This document shows positions 21,401 through 30,947 of a stretch of DNA of 56,660 nucleotides, one piece after another. Under the pieces are notes generated by a model. That model ran no database searches. It was not told where the DNA came from and saw nothing but the letters and a program-made list of their open reading frames with translations. Source of the stretch: a virus. Location: positions 1 to 56,660 of the IMG/VR virus record IMGVR_UViG_3300020396_000007; one strand, written 5' to 3'. Within the stretch, counting starts at the first letter, position 1. Each line of letters starts with the position of its first letter. The position numbers and the translations under genes were made by a program.

Positions 21401-24400
21401 AGCCTGTTGAAGAGTTCTTTTGAGCTTGCGTTCGCCACCTAAAATCTCACTCAGGGTTCTTACCATCTCTTCTGCTGAATACACCCCGCGTATATCGTCT
21501 ATTGCTTGTGCTTGATTTACGGATGTCTCGGAAGACTTGAGGTGACTTATCAGCGTCTTAACTATAGCGTGCTTACCAGTCATTTTGTTTTCAAACATGG
21601 CTGGCTGTGTATCCCTGATAAATACAGGTGTACTTGTCGTATCTATGTTTGCGCCAATGTCCTCAAGTTCCTTTGATAAGACGTCATCGAGTGTGTACAA
21701 CCGATCAATGTGTGCGAAACTGGTAGACCCGTCTATTTTACCCATGTTTATTTTTGCGCGTACGGCTTGGAGCATATCAACTAAGTCAGTGACTGCTTCA
21801 CGTTTCTCTGCGGGCACAGAAGATATAATTTGAGTACGTGTGTTGGCTACAGTATTGCGAGGGGATACAGATACATAGTTTCCAATCCCAAACGGCCCGT
21901 CAGATACACCGCCTGAGAAATGCGGCACTACCTTGTCACCCGTAAACTCACGTATTGCGTCGTATCCTGGGCGCGTAAACGACGTCGTAACTTCATTAGC
22001 AAAATCTACGGCGTACTCCGCAGGTACTGCTTCGGAGTATCTAGCTTTGGGGCTGCCCTTGAGGACTTGGCTTTCACCAATCATATCACCGAATACAGTT
22101 AAAGGACTAAAGCGCTCGCGGGCTGCTGGATTAGCAATGGTTCCATTAAGAACGTAGGCAAGACCCTCAGTGATTTCGTTTTCCAGATCATCAATAAAGT
22201 CTGCAAACAAGTCAGCGTCTTCGCCATCCATAATCTCAGACATTATTTTAAGCTTCGGCTTGGTGGAGTTTACGTCAACAGCCTCTACCATAACGTCGGA
22301 AAATAATTTCCCTGGGTTCCCACCCAAAATAGACGCTGCTTTGGAAAATACGTTGCGCGTTGAGTGGGGCACTACCGTTGTGGAGTACAGAGCTTCAGAT
22401 ACGAACGATACGGCTTGCGTAATATCTTCGGTACGTGAGAGATTTGTACTTGCTGCGCGTACAATCTTACGAAAGTTCCCGTACGCAGCTACTTCAGGGG
22501 TAGCTGGCAAAGACGTAGCCGACAAGCGTGCCAGTCTTGCCACGATAGTTCTAGCCGTATTTTCTATAGCTGGTGTTCTATGAGTAAAGCCACGCAAGTA
22601 ATCACGGAAAGCACTGTTTGCATTTTGTGGAATACCGTTTTCAAACTGAGTACCGTGATCTTGATACTGTTCTATAGTGAGAGCTTGGCCCACAGCATCG
22701 GATTGCTTACTGGCTTTCTTGTTTGCACGTTGGTTTTTACGCATACGTATCAAGGCTTGAAGTACATTCATTGCCTGTTCTGGCGTAGCGCCAAGACCTT
22801 TAATGACTTCCTTATCAGCGCTCAAGGCCATACCCAAAACAATATCAGGTTGCTTGATGTCTATTGCTCGACCCTTATTGCCGCCACCCTTTGCCTTCTG
22901 CTTGGATTGCAGAGTATTTAGAATTGCTTGCTCATCTTCAGTTAGGTTTATGTCATTAATCTTTGTATTTGTTAGGTGGTACACGCGTTTAGCAAGCTTG
23001 TTACCAAAGTCAGACGGTGCGCCATCTGCTCCTATCTGTCGGCGGTATTCTGCGAGTGCCTCAATAAGACCGTACTTGTTTGTGTCATCACCCTTGGTGC
23101 CCTTAACAACAGTGGTTCCGTTTCGAGCCTTATTGGCCTTGGCTTGTGACGCCATAATCTTATTGAAAGAAGATTTCAGATTGCCACGCTGTACATTCGT
23201 TGCGCGTTTAACAGCTTTGAAGATTTTTTGTTTCTCCATAAGCTCGGCAGTTATTCCACGTTGCTCACGCAAAGATAGTATGCTGTCAGATAGCATTGCT
23301 TCTGGAATGTCACCAAATTCTACGTTGGTGTAGGCTTCATTTATCTCTTCAAGCTTACCTGTAGAATATTTATTGAGGTTCTTTTCCCAAAGCTCTGCAA
23401 TTTCTTTCGCCATCTCAGGACGGAAGACACTGCCACCCATTTCAAAGTCATCGCCTAGTGCGCTGACTGCGTAAGAAGTTCTTACAGTAATTTCGTTGAT
23501 CTGTCTTGATAGCGTACGCATCTTCTGATGACCACCTACGGCTCTGAATACGCCAGAGTAATTAGCAATACGCTGCGCTTCGGAGCTATCAATACGGCCT
23601 TGACGAGAAGCGGCAAAGCTTCTCTCTTTCTGTGTCATTGCCATACCTTGAAAAGCGTTGGCTATTTCACTAGCACCCAAAGCCATCTTCTCAGGATCGT
23701 GCATCTCTGGGTAGCCATCATAACCTTCTAGGAAAAGCTGCCGCCCCATACGAACTTGATCGTACCGTACGCGTAGTGACTTACCCAATGAGGTGTTCGC
23801 ATCCACTGGATTTGTGAACTGTACCCGACGCGCCTCATCCTTGTTAGCTATCATCTTGTTAAAGATAGTCTCCATCTCTGGGTCAACGATATGACGGTTT
23901 GTCATATGACGCCAAAGCTTCTTAACTATATCGGCCGCTCTCTTAAAGAAACTGCCATCTGCGGTCTTAGCCGCAAGTGGCGCTTCGTAGGTGTGATGTG
24001 CCCACAGGGCGAACTGGTTTGCGAATAGCTCACCAGCGTTATGATGTGCGTTTGAAGCGCCCGCAGCTTTATCGCCTTCCCGTACGATAGGTGAGTACGC
24101 ATCAAGTAATGTACCGTCCACCCGATCAGAGACAAAGCCACCATCGAATTTCCCTTTTTCGTCGTAGTATTTACTGACTGATTGCCAGAACTCTAGCTTC
24201 AAATCATACGGCAAAAGGTTTTCATAGGCCCAATGTCCAAGCTCATGCATCACAGTAAAGGACGTATTGATACCAGTCTTTGTACCTAGCTTATCAAGGT
24301 TCTTTTCTTGTAAGAAGATTGCGTTGGCGTCATTACCTTTGACAAGCTTGCCATCAATAATATCCATTGTGTTGTCATCAACGGGCCTGACATTCGCATA

Positions 24401-27400
24401 GTTTGCCGAAAGCCTATTGCTGTAAAGCCCTGCGGTATCTTTGCCAACTAACATAGAAACCGATAGTTCATTGATAGGCTTGAAGATTGGGGCTGATTTA
24501 TCAGGGACGATTGCCCTCATCATACGCTCGATATGAGAGAATGTGCTGTCGTTAAGGTTGCCTGATATTTTGCGTAGCTGTGCCAGGGACGTCTCGATGT
24601 CTACCGTTGGCTTGCGTATGCCATCGGGCGCTTCCTTAGAGAGTACGTGAAGAAACGCAGTAATAGCGTCTAGCCTACGCCCAAACGGGATTTCCATCTC
24701 AGTATCGCTAATGTCCATTACGACACGGAACTGCTGTTCCTCAAGCTGCTGAAGTGTTGTGTAAATGTCAGTAAGAGTTGGCTTTGAGTTAATGAACTCA
24801 TCCATATTTCCTATGAAATTTCCACCGTCAACGAACTTGTGTCCGAGGTACAGTCGATTAACTATCTGTTTGCCTTCGGGTGTAGACGAAAGACGCTTCA
24901 AGTCTATCTCTGTTCCAAACGCATCATCAAGCTCTAGTGGCCCACTTGGACCTTTCGCCTGTGGCTCTGGTGTAACTTCAGCTTGCTTTCCAATACTGTT
25001 GTTTTGGTCAAGTGGCTCGAAGATTACTTTGAGTATATCCCGATCAGTAGCGCTACTTACTTTTTTACCGTTATGCTCAAGTGGCACGTACCCGATATTA
25101 AAGTTTTCTACTTTACCCTTTGGGCCTAGTAGTTTTTGCAAACCGTCGCCGCGCTCAAGTTGCCCTGGCTTTTCTAAGTTGCCAGTATGTGTGAGTACGC
25201 GAGGTTTTTGCTCAAGTGTCTTGGGAAGAAGGATTAGTTTCTTACCGTCTTTTGTTGCTGGTACGTCAGGAAGTTCTTGTACGTCAGTTACGTCATTGCC
25301 GTTACCGTCTACTACCTTAGTCTTTGCAGGTGGATCAACAGACAGGCCACCCTTACGGGCAAGAGCCTTGGCGGTTTCTACATCAAAGTCAAACTCGTCA
25401 AAGTCACCAGTCTTTTCTAGCTTCTTCTCTGCCTGATCTATAAGTTTTTCGAAGTCTTCCTTTACGCTTATGCCTTGCTTGTTGTCATCAATAATTTTGA
25501 GAGAACCAGCCTTTTTTAGTCCACTCGCTTTGAGAGCCATGTCCTCACTGGCATAAACCTTAAACATGCCTCTGTTTGGGCTGTCATTCCTTGGCACCCA
25601 TACGCCATGTACGACTTGGCCTTCAGCAGCGGGGCCACCCCGACCCTTGCCGCCGCCCTTAATCCCAACGACAGGTTCACCAGCACGAGCCGAATAACTG
25701 TAAACGGCTTTCATAATACCCTTTTGTGCATCTGCTGATGCTTCAGCTTCTGCCAAAGACCGCTTCTCGTTTACTCTACGAAAGATGCCTTCGCCTTCGT
25801 TGACAGTGCGATTGTCGCTAGTTGGCACACCGCGCTTAAACCATTTGGATAGTTTGGAGTTTACTTTCTTTTCGCCTGTCTTGGGGTCAATGTATTCTCT
25901 AAACACCCTGCCAGCTAAAGCATCTTTCTCCATTGCCTCGCCTGATTTCGCTGTTCGATCTGCAACCCTGTTAGCAGTAAACTTTAAATCTTCCGTGTTC
26001 GAACGAGTTGCAGCTTCCGCTTTTAATCGGCTGACTTCTTCGGCAGACTTTGCTGCGTCTATTGTGGGTAGAGTGTTTTCCTCAAAGTCTTTGATACGTC
26101 TACGTAGGGCGGCTACTATCTCTTCGTCCATTGGCGTTGCGTCAGCAGCACCCGCTCTTATCAAGCCGTTTAAAACAGACCGCATTTTTTTAGGGGATAA
26201 GCCAGCCTCACGTAAAATGTCGTTAAACATATTGTCGGCAAAGTCACTGATCTCTGATTTTTCTGTGGGTACGTCAGCTTCGATTATTTTTTCGGCTTCG
26301 GTCTTACTAGGGTTTGTAAAGTCAGCTTCGTCTTTGCGTATAGGCGTGCTGTCGTTTCTCGCTATAAGACTTTTTACGTACGCTCCCCTACCACTTTTAA
26401 TAGCAGAGATACGGCCCTCTCTATTAGCTATGAATATCTTAACGGCTTGATTTCCCGCAGCAGTGATCTTGCCATCTTTCATGCCGCCATCTGTTTGACC
26501 AAGTATCTTGGATATATCTTCGTCAGTAATTGGCTTATTGTCAGTACCGTTTTTTGCGTTTGCCTTACTGACTTTGTTTACATGGCTGTCAAAAGCTTTT
26601 TTGGTTTGTTCTGTCCAGCCACCAGCTTTTGTCTTTTTAAACTTAACAGGCTTGGCATCAGGTATTGCGATGATCTCTGGAATTTTTGGCGCTTCGTCAG
26701 CCTGTACTTCCGCTTCAGCTTCATCACCTGTTGTGGTCGCGCTCTCATCTGGATCTTCAGCCTTCGTAGTGTCACCAGCGTCAGCCTCACTTTGTTGTGT
26801 GGCGTTCGTAGCTGTGCCCGTATCGGCTTTAGCTTTAGCTTTTTCTTCAGCAGCCCTAGTAGCCTCTGCTCTCTTTGCTATAATATCTTCGTTGCCTAAA
26901 CGCTCGACGGCCTCGATGTCAGCTTTGTTTATAAGATCGTTAAATTCTCGAAACTTAGTATCGTAACTAGCCTGTATTGCGCCGACGTTACCGCCTTCTT
27001 TTTTTGCTATCTCAAGCTGCTTCGCGGTGTTCTCAAGTTCTGTCTCAAGACCTACAGCCTTGTTGACTGCGGCTTGTACGTCAGCACGTTCTTTCTCAAT
27101 ATCAAGAAGATCATTTTCTGCGTCTATGCGTACGTCATCAGGCAACGTATCATCTTTAGACTGTGCTTGAGCTATACGCTCTAAGTCGGAAAGTTCGCCT
27201 ATACGGCTATCGAGCTTGTCACCCAAAGCCGTACCTTGTTTCCATTCGAGCGCTCTAGCAGCAGGGGCACGCGAAGCTAATGCACCTAATGGCGCACCAA
27301 TAGCACCAGAAAATACGCCTTCTATGGCGGCTGCCGTACCTATTCGAGAGGCATCGTACTGATCACGTAGACCTTGCTGCATTTGACGGGATTGCTGTAG

Positions 27401-27934
27401 AGCCTCAAAACCTGCGCCCATACCTGCGCCGACTGAGCCTTCAAGAAGTGCCCCACGTTTGGCCCCTTCTACAGTCGCTCTTTTTACTGCGGCTGATTTA
27501 GTTAAGCCCGCAGCCCGACCAGCCTTTGCAACCCTACCTGCTTTGGAAGCAGCGCCCGCGTACGGGATTAGGTTGATGGGATCGAATACTGTCGCAAGGG
27601 TATAGTCTTTAGCTTGCTCTAAAAAAGTACCACGTTCGGGAGCGTTCTGCCATGCTTTAGACAGGCGAGCCATAAGAGCCTGGTCATCACCAGCGTTCTT
27701 ATACTCAAGCATATCTTTACCAGCAGAAAGAAAGTTACTGTCTTTCCAGCGCTGATCTGTGTACCAGTTATCCAGCATGTCAGAAGTCGTAGCAAAGCTT
27801 TCGCCCTTGCTATCGTAATACTTTCGTACATCGCCAATAAAGCTTTGATTGTTTACAAGGGATGAGCCAGTAAGGTTTGAGTAATCATTACTGTTGTCAT
27901 TACCACTGCCGTAGATTTCGTCAAAAATTCCCAT
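18482..27934 (-). CDS. Giant virion-associated protein, 3150 aa (gp16-like ejection protein candidate)
   Basis: Start MGIFDEIYG at 27934 has GGAG about 7 bases upstream. The N-terminus has hydrophobic glycine/alanine helices (FDPINLIPYAGAASKAGRVA) seen in large podovirus internal proteins. Then come an acidic linker (about 385-425), long coiled regions, and a zinc-peptidase motif HELGHW (about residue 1230). Near the C-terminus are membrane-like stretches (VTLLGFTTLTSLGDLILPLI; LAALLVAGPAMGGIAVG) and a glycine tail GGSFGGGFGGSF. It follows two other large internal-type proteins, as T7 gp14-15-16. It probably enters the cell with DNA. It has no recognised polymerase or transglycosylase motif. 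Confidence 0.78.
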   Translation of the reverse strand: MGIFDEIYGSGNDNSNDYSNLTGSSLVNNQSFIGDVRKYYDSKGESFATTSDMLDNWYTDQRWKDSNFLSAGKDMLEYKNAGDDQALMARLSKAWQNAPERGTFLEQAKDYTLATVFDPINLIPYAGAASKAGRVAKAGRAAGLTKSAAVKRATVEGAKRGALLEGSVGAGMGAGFEALQQSRQMQQGLRDQYDASRIGTAAAIEGVFSGAIGAPLGALASRAPAARALEWKQGTALGDKLDSRIGELSDLERIAQAQSKDDTLPDDVRIDAENDLLDIEKERADVQAAVNKAVGLETELENTAKQLEIAKKEGGNVGAIQASYDTKFREFNDLINKADIEAVERLGNEDIIAKRAEATRAAEEKAKAKADTGTATNATQQSEADAGDTTKAEDPDESATTTGDEAEAEVQADEAPKIPEIIAIPDAKPVKFKKTKAGGWTEQTKKAFDSHVNKVSKANAKNGTDNKPITDEDISKILGQTDGGMKDGKITAAGNQAVKIFIANREGRISAIKSGRGAYVKSLIARNDSTPIRKDEADFTNPSKTEAEKIIEADVPTEKSEISDFADNMFNDILREAGLSPKKMRSVLNGLIRAGAADATPMDEEIVAALRRRIKDFEENTLPTIDAAKSAEEVSRLKAEAATRSNTEDLKFTANRVADRTAKSGEAMEKDALAGRVFREYIDPKTGEKKVNSKLSKWFKRGVPTSDNRTVNEGEGIFRRVNEKRSLAEAEASADAQKGIMKAVYSYSARAGEPVVGIKGGGKGRGGPAAEGQVVHGVWVPRNDSPNRGMFKVYASEDMALKASGLKKAGSLKIIDDNKQGISVKEDFEKLIDQAEKKLEKTGDFDEFDFDVETAKALARKGGLSVDPPAKTKVVDGNGNDVTDVQELPDVPATKDGKKLILLPKTLEQKPRVLTHTGNLEKPGQLERGDGLQKLLGPKGKVENFNIGYVPLEHNGKKVSSATDRDILKVIFEPLDQNNSIGKQAEVTPEPQAKGPSGPLELDDAFGTEIDLKRLSSTPEGKQIVNRLYLGHKFVDGGNFIGNMDEFINSKPTLTDIYTTLQQLEEQQFRVVMDISDTEMEIPFGRRLDAITAFLHVLSKEAPDGIRKPTVDIETSLAQLRKISGNLNDSTFSHIERMMRAIVPDKSAPIFKPINELSVSMLVGKDTAGLYSNRLSANYANVRPVDDNTMDIIDGKLVKGNDANAIFLQEKNLDKLGTKTGINTSFTVMHELGHWAYENLLPYDLKLEFWQSVSKYYDEKGKFDGGFVSDRVDGTLLDAYSPIVREGDKAAGASNAHHNAGELFANQFALWAHHTYEAPLAAKTADGSFFKRAADIVKKLWRHMTNRHIVDPEMETIFNKMIANKDEARRVQFTNPVDANTSLGKSLRVRYDQVRMGRQLFLEGYDGYPEMHDPEKMALGASEIANAFQGMAMTQKERSFAASRQGRIDSSEAQRIANYSGVFRAVGGHQKMRTLSRQINEITVRTSYAVSALGDDFEMGGSVFRPEMAKEIAELWEKNLNKYSTGKLEEINEAYTNVEFGDIPEAMLSDSILSLREQRGITAELMEKQKIFKAVKRATNVQRGNLKSSFNKIMASQAKANKARNGTTVVKGTKGDDTNKYGLIEALAEYRRQIGADGAPSDFGNKLAKRVYHLTNTKINDINLTEDEQAILNTLQSKQKAKGGGNKGRAIDIKQPDIVLGMALSADKEVIKGLGATPEQAMNVLQALIRMRKNQRANKKASKQSDAVGQALTIEQYQDHGTQFENGIPQNANSAFRDYLRGFTHRTPAIENTARTIVARLARLSATSLPATPEVAAYGNFRKIVRAASTNLSRTEDITQAVSFVSEALYSTTVVPHSTRNVFSKAASILGGNPGKLFSDVMVEAVDVNSTKPKLKIMSEIMDGEDADLFADFIDDLENEITEGLAYVLNGTIANPAARERFSPLTVFGDMIGESQVLKGSPKARYSEAVPAEYAVDFANEVTTSFTRPGYDAIREFTGDKVVPHFSGGVSDGPFGIGNYVSVSPRNTVANTRTQIISSVPAEKREAVTDLVDMLQAVRAKINMGKIDGSTSFAHIDRLYTLDDVLSKELEDIGANIDTTSTPVFIRDTQPAMFENKMTGKHAIVKTLISHLKSSETSVNQAQAIDDIRGVYSAEEMVRTLSEILGGERKLKRTLQQAGFTSITLGGDKMMLSSRSIRSVRSDVFENATPILGENARTNSANGRAMLDAMEGANELRIFKQAAQQLEDGGVPPRTLEAMISVARGRGMPSDAAAEIRKCGLFNPIRTNAKIMARSGMRKLAGFFEPEDGSGGHFERTNAQMGKFLIPLTKMLRGLPDSGGVIKRYFQTGPQMMIESAIGAVGISPKRRMSQPNSHVRIISALRNKNKVSSLTQEELVAYTHTRDYLDQANGRLNEAGALVGNIDKNYFPMIWRKDMIENDPEEFMRRMSKYFMAERNGGGSKELADKSARRMMQRIIDEDGVLSNPAQNFKRMTDKAGDSADHLDYNRVIRLDEYTDFADFDTPDSLAVFLENDLLVSMTKYSDNLEHRIDLTTEYGAGMHGYHDYMSILAQPMNARKVIGALLSSDKIISTTWARSGASDHGVKENTFDNNYFYAPIKDKFQSEQKAKELIDMAQGGKTAAEIEANIMDLLGDQLSDNPDAIMLRNNFRKRANAIANALGDTEGLTKLTSNNNLKHAQGFMNAAMRRPIDGVHGLFSGKNASKWLRGVNAVTLLGFTTLTSLGDLILPLIRTGDLGSYAKALRKFSVEPEYRDMIRNIGAATENAVHQRLTVAHGVDSTQFMTGFFNSTLLTPWTDMMRDVAASVSYEHLKSQQKVLRNRPNSRAGRIARRILQEEGLAEFVKDKNLDMDLVMESRFTGAEHPLANKLAASMIKLTNQMIFTPNPNDLPLWGQTPLGAIAMQLKSYPLMMTRLVNTVAGEAFRGDTPAQRGANFVKAFAGQSDNRLGPLAALLVAGPAMGGIAVGTKDIIQGRGGEDNREFGLRERRLSDTLTTAFEENEDLDMLMGWYFDGMVALGGLGLIGELAYDIASQSDNGAYGTQRTLETIGGPTVGLFNDATVVLQGGRSWWDDKPANGERRAAMREIVGRVPVLGGVSWAKEGIVDAVAGTRGKSGQSGGGSFGGGFGGSF

Positions 27935-27985
27935 CGGGTACTCCATTTAACCTGATCTGGTCAGACTAAATAAAAGTACCCCTCT

Positions 27986-27995
27986 CAGTCGTCCT
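27986..27995 (-). promoter_or_regulatory. Late element copy a (TAAAGGACGACTG)
   Basis: Minus strand; touches the stop of the 980-aa gene and lies 52 bases before the ATG of the giant gene. The 48-base gap holds nothing else. Same core as the other late-boundary sites. Confidence 0.6.
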
Positions 27996-30938
27996 TTATT
28001 TGACTAAACGCCTACGCATTGCTTCGACAATTCCATCAATTCTGCCCTGTATAGCCAAGCCATAGCCACCTTCTTCAGCCACAGCCATTAAGTCTTGCTT
28101 GAAGAACGTAAGCTCTTGTTCATTTGTCGGCTTGTACAAACCAAGCTCTTCGTTACCTAAAAGAAGATTTAGCATGGCGTCGTCTGTTCCTTCTCTCGCC
28201 GTAGCCATTTCATTTGCCGCTTTTTGTACTTCAGTTTGAAGCACGGTAGCTTCTTGTTGCTGTTGGGCTTGTAGTTGCTCTTGTTGCTGTTGGGCCTCTA
28301 ACCTTTGAGCTTCAAGTCTGTCGGCATTTGCTTGTTCAGCGTCAAGAGCCGCTTGTTGGCTGCTGGTAATAGGGGGTTGCGATGCCTCTCTTCTTTTGGC
28401 TTCTTCTTCTTTATCAAGGCGTACACGTTCTGCTTTGCCAAGCTCTATGTTTGATATTATTTTTTCCTTAGACGCCTGTAGGGTTTGAGCGTGTTGGTTA
28501 AGTTCTTTTTGAAGACCCTGTAAATGCATCAACTCACGCTGAACATTCGCAACATTCTCTGCAAAGTGTTCTGCGTACAAGGGATTTTTCAAAAGGGTGT
28601 TGAGGCGTCTTTGCTCCCTAGAAAGCTGTATTTGCTGGCTGTGTAAGGATGCTTGTGTTTGATCTATAAGCTTTATGTTTGTACTCAAGCTCTCGTCACC
28701 CGAAGCAACACGATCCGAAAGCTGAACGAACGTCATATTGGTAAGCGAGTTAGCTACTCCAATTACATCATTCATGCTAGTTTTGAGTGTATTTCCTTGG
28801 TCAAGAAGTACCGTAGTTTTTTCTGTATCATTAGCATAGCTGTCTTTAAGTACGTCATAGGTTGACGTGCGTACTTCTTCACGAGCCGTTCTATACGCTG
28901 TAAGAAACTCCGCTTGTTCATCTACTGACAAGTTAAATACTTCAGACATGTTCGTTAGCTTCTCGCGCTGCAAAGCGAGACTGAAAGCGTCCTGCTCAAG
29001 CTGACTATATTGAGAGCCGTTAAAGCCATTGGTCTGAAACGTCGCTACAAAAGCCTTTACCAAGTCTGACCTTTTGATGCGTCCCTGCTCATCAAGCTCG
29101 AATTTGTGGTTGCCGTCCGTAAGCAAACCGTTGTTCACCCGTTTGAAAAGTTCGTTCATAAACTCATCCGACATAGGAAAGTCTACACCCGCTCTTAATT
29201 CGTCAACTTGAGACATAACGCTTTGTATAATGTTAGCTTTAACAACGCCGTTTGTATCTTTATCTTCACCAATTATTAATGGATCGGCAAGCACTAGATT
29301 TGCGTTGTCTATAATCTTTTTAGTATCAAACGAACCACGCAACTGACCAGCACTTGTGTCTCCCATCTCAACTTTGGCGGTGTTTAACTTTTTAGCTTCT
29401 TCAGCATTTGCAGCTAACCGTATCTCTTGAAGGGCACCTTGAAACTTTTCTTCTGCAATTTCTTTGTGACGATCTGTAGCTGTTATACCTTGCGTAACAA
29501 GCTGAGACACAAAGTTATCTACAAACTTGGTTTTGCTTTTTTGTATTGCCTCAAGGTAAGCCTTTGGGTTGTCGTATTTTGTGTTGGCGTGCGCTTGAAC
29601 TATTTGTGTAAGCTCGCCTATATCGGTTGTGTACTTCGACTGGATGTCGGCTTTCTGTGCATTACTTAGCTTTATTGACCGACCAAGCTCTGCACTTAAA
29701 TCTTCTTCAATTTCTGCTATCACATCTTCAAAAGGACGTGCCGCAGCAGCAATTGATGCAATTTGTTCATCAGCATTGTTTACTGTTTTTGCTACAACCT
29801 GATCTTCACTTTTCTTTAACTTTTCGTCTGCTTGCGCTTTGAGCGCGTTTCTTGTCGCGTCAATCTGTGCAAAGTTTAAAACGATACCGTCTTTAGCGGC
29901 TTTCTCCACTACACCAGATACGTAACTGTTCCAAACTTCGGGGTTATCTATAGGGTATAGTTGCGCCTGTTGAACTAGCGTTTCTTCGTATGTTGTTTTT
30001 AGATTGCCAACTCTGTCAGCCTCATTTTTCTCAACAATCGCATCCATGTCGTCAAAGTCTGGAAGCGCGGCTTGATCAAACTGCTCTATAATTTCTGACT
30101 TTAGTGCAGCATACCTTTCTGGTGGCATAGTGGTACGCGCTTTTTCAAGCTTCGCCATTGCTTGCGCTTTACGTCTTTTAAGTACGACCTCTCTGTTGTC
30201 ACCTGACCTCTTGCGTACACTAGCTGGATACCTACCGTTAAGCACTTCAACCTGTCTGTTGAACTCTGCTATGTCCGTTGCACCTTGCGTAATGTTTTCC
30301 AGTTCCGCAGCGTACGAAGCTGTCTGCTCTGATAGATGACTTTTCAGAATAGAACCGTAGCTTCCAGACACTCTTTTCCCCCACACTTCACCAGCTTCTG
30401 ATATTAGAGCATCGTAAGAAGCTTGGGACTTGTCAGTTGTGAAAGCGGCAATCGTTGCCTTGTTCGACTTTAGCCATTGTTCCCATGCGGCTTGTTCAGT
30501 TGCGGCATCTGTCTGCCCAATGTATGTTTGGTCAATACCAAACTTCTCATATATAGAATTTCTGGAAGCCTCGTAATCTTTTGTGCCCCACGTACCCGCA
30601 ATCATGGGCGCGACTTCTGACGCAAGCCTCATGTTTTCTATCTCACGTCTACGTGCCTTTTCTTTCTTAGCTTCTTCTGCGGCTGCGGCCTTCTTTGCTT
30701 CTTCGGCTTGAAACTTCTTGTAGTTCCTTGTCATAGCAGACTTAGTAGGCAACCCACCAGAACCAACGCCAGTTTCTTTTATAAGCTTATTCGCAAAGTC
30801 GAGACGCTCTTGCGTATCTGCGCCAGGATTTAACCGAATAAAGTTAGAGTACATATCCGCGTTGTCTTTGCGTATGCTTCTACGTCTTTCGTCACCACGA
30901 TCAAGAGCTTTTGAAAACTCGCCCAACCCATAAAACAT
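27996..30938 (-). CDS. Putative internal virion (ejection) protein, 980 aa, coiled-coil
   Basis: AGGAGA precedes ATG. The protein is nearly all helical: an Ala/Lys/Glu coil at about 70-100 (EEAKKAAAAEEAKKEKARRR), long central helices, and a Gln-rich coil near 870-910 (EAQQQQEQLQAQQQQEATVL). There is no signal peptide. By size, composition and position between a 394-aa membrane-like protein and the 3150-aa giant, it corresponds to T7 gp15-type ejection proteins that form the trans-periplasmic tube. The assignment is positional. Confidence 0.68.
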   Translation of the reverse strand: MFYGLGEFSKALDRGDERRRSIRKDNADMYSNFIRLNPGADTQERLDFANKLIKETGVGSGGLPTKSAMTRNYKKFQAEEAKKAAAAEEAKKEKARRREIENMRLASEVAPMIAGTWGTKDYEASRNSIYEKFGIDQTYIGQTDAATEQAAWEQWLKSNKATIAAFTTDKSQASYDALISEAGEVWGKRVSGSYGSILKSHLSEQTASYAAELENITQGATDIAEFNRQVEVLNGRYPASVRKRSGDNREVVLKRRKAQAMAKLEKARTTMPPERYAALKSEIIEQFDQAALPDFDDMDAIVEKNEADRVGNLKTTYEETLVQQAQLYPIDNPEVWNSYVSGVVEKAAKDGIVLNFAQIDATRNALKAQADEKLKKSEDQVVAKTVNNADEQIASIAAAARPFEDVIAEIEEDLSAELGRSIKLSNAQKADIQSKYTTDIGELTQIVQAHANTKYDNPKAYLEAIQKSKTKFVDNFVSQLVTQGITATDRHKEIAEEKFQGALQEIRLAANAEEAKKLNTAKVEMGDTSAGQLRGSFDTKKIIDNANLVLADPLIIGEDKDTNGVVKANIIQSVMSQVDELRAGVDFPMSDEFMNELFKRVNNGLLTDGNHKFELDEQGRIKRSDLVKAFVATFQTNGFNGSQYSQLEQDAFSLALQREKLTNMSEVFNLSVDEQAEFLTAYRTAREEVRTSTYDVLKDSYANDTEKTTVLLDQGNTLKTSMNDVIGVANSLTNMTFVQLSDRVASGDESLSTNIKLIDQTQASLHSQQIQLSREQRRLNTLLKNPLYAEHFAENVANVQRELMHLQGLQKELNQHAQTLQASKEKIISNIELGKAERVRLDKEEEAKRREASQPPITSSQQAALDAEQANADRLEAQRLEAQQQQEQLQAQQQQEATVLQTEVQKAANEMATAREGTDDAMLNLLLGNEELGLYKPTNEQELTFFKQDLMAVAEEGGYGLAIQGRIDGIVEAMRRRLVK

Positions 30939-30947
30939 GTTTATCTC

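Noticed and set aside
18482-27934. N4-type virion RNA polymerase in the giant protein
   Set aside because: I could not find the T7/N4 polymerase motifs (catalytic Asp pairs, R...K...YG). Only size and position suggest it.
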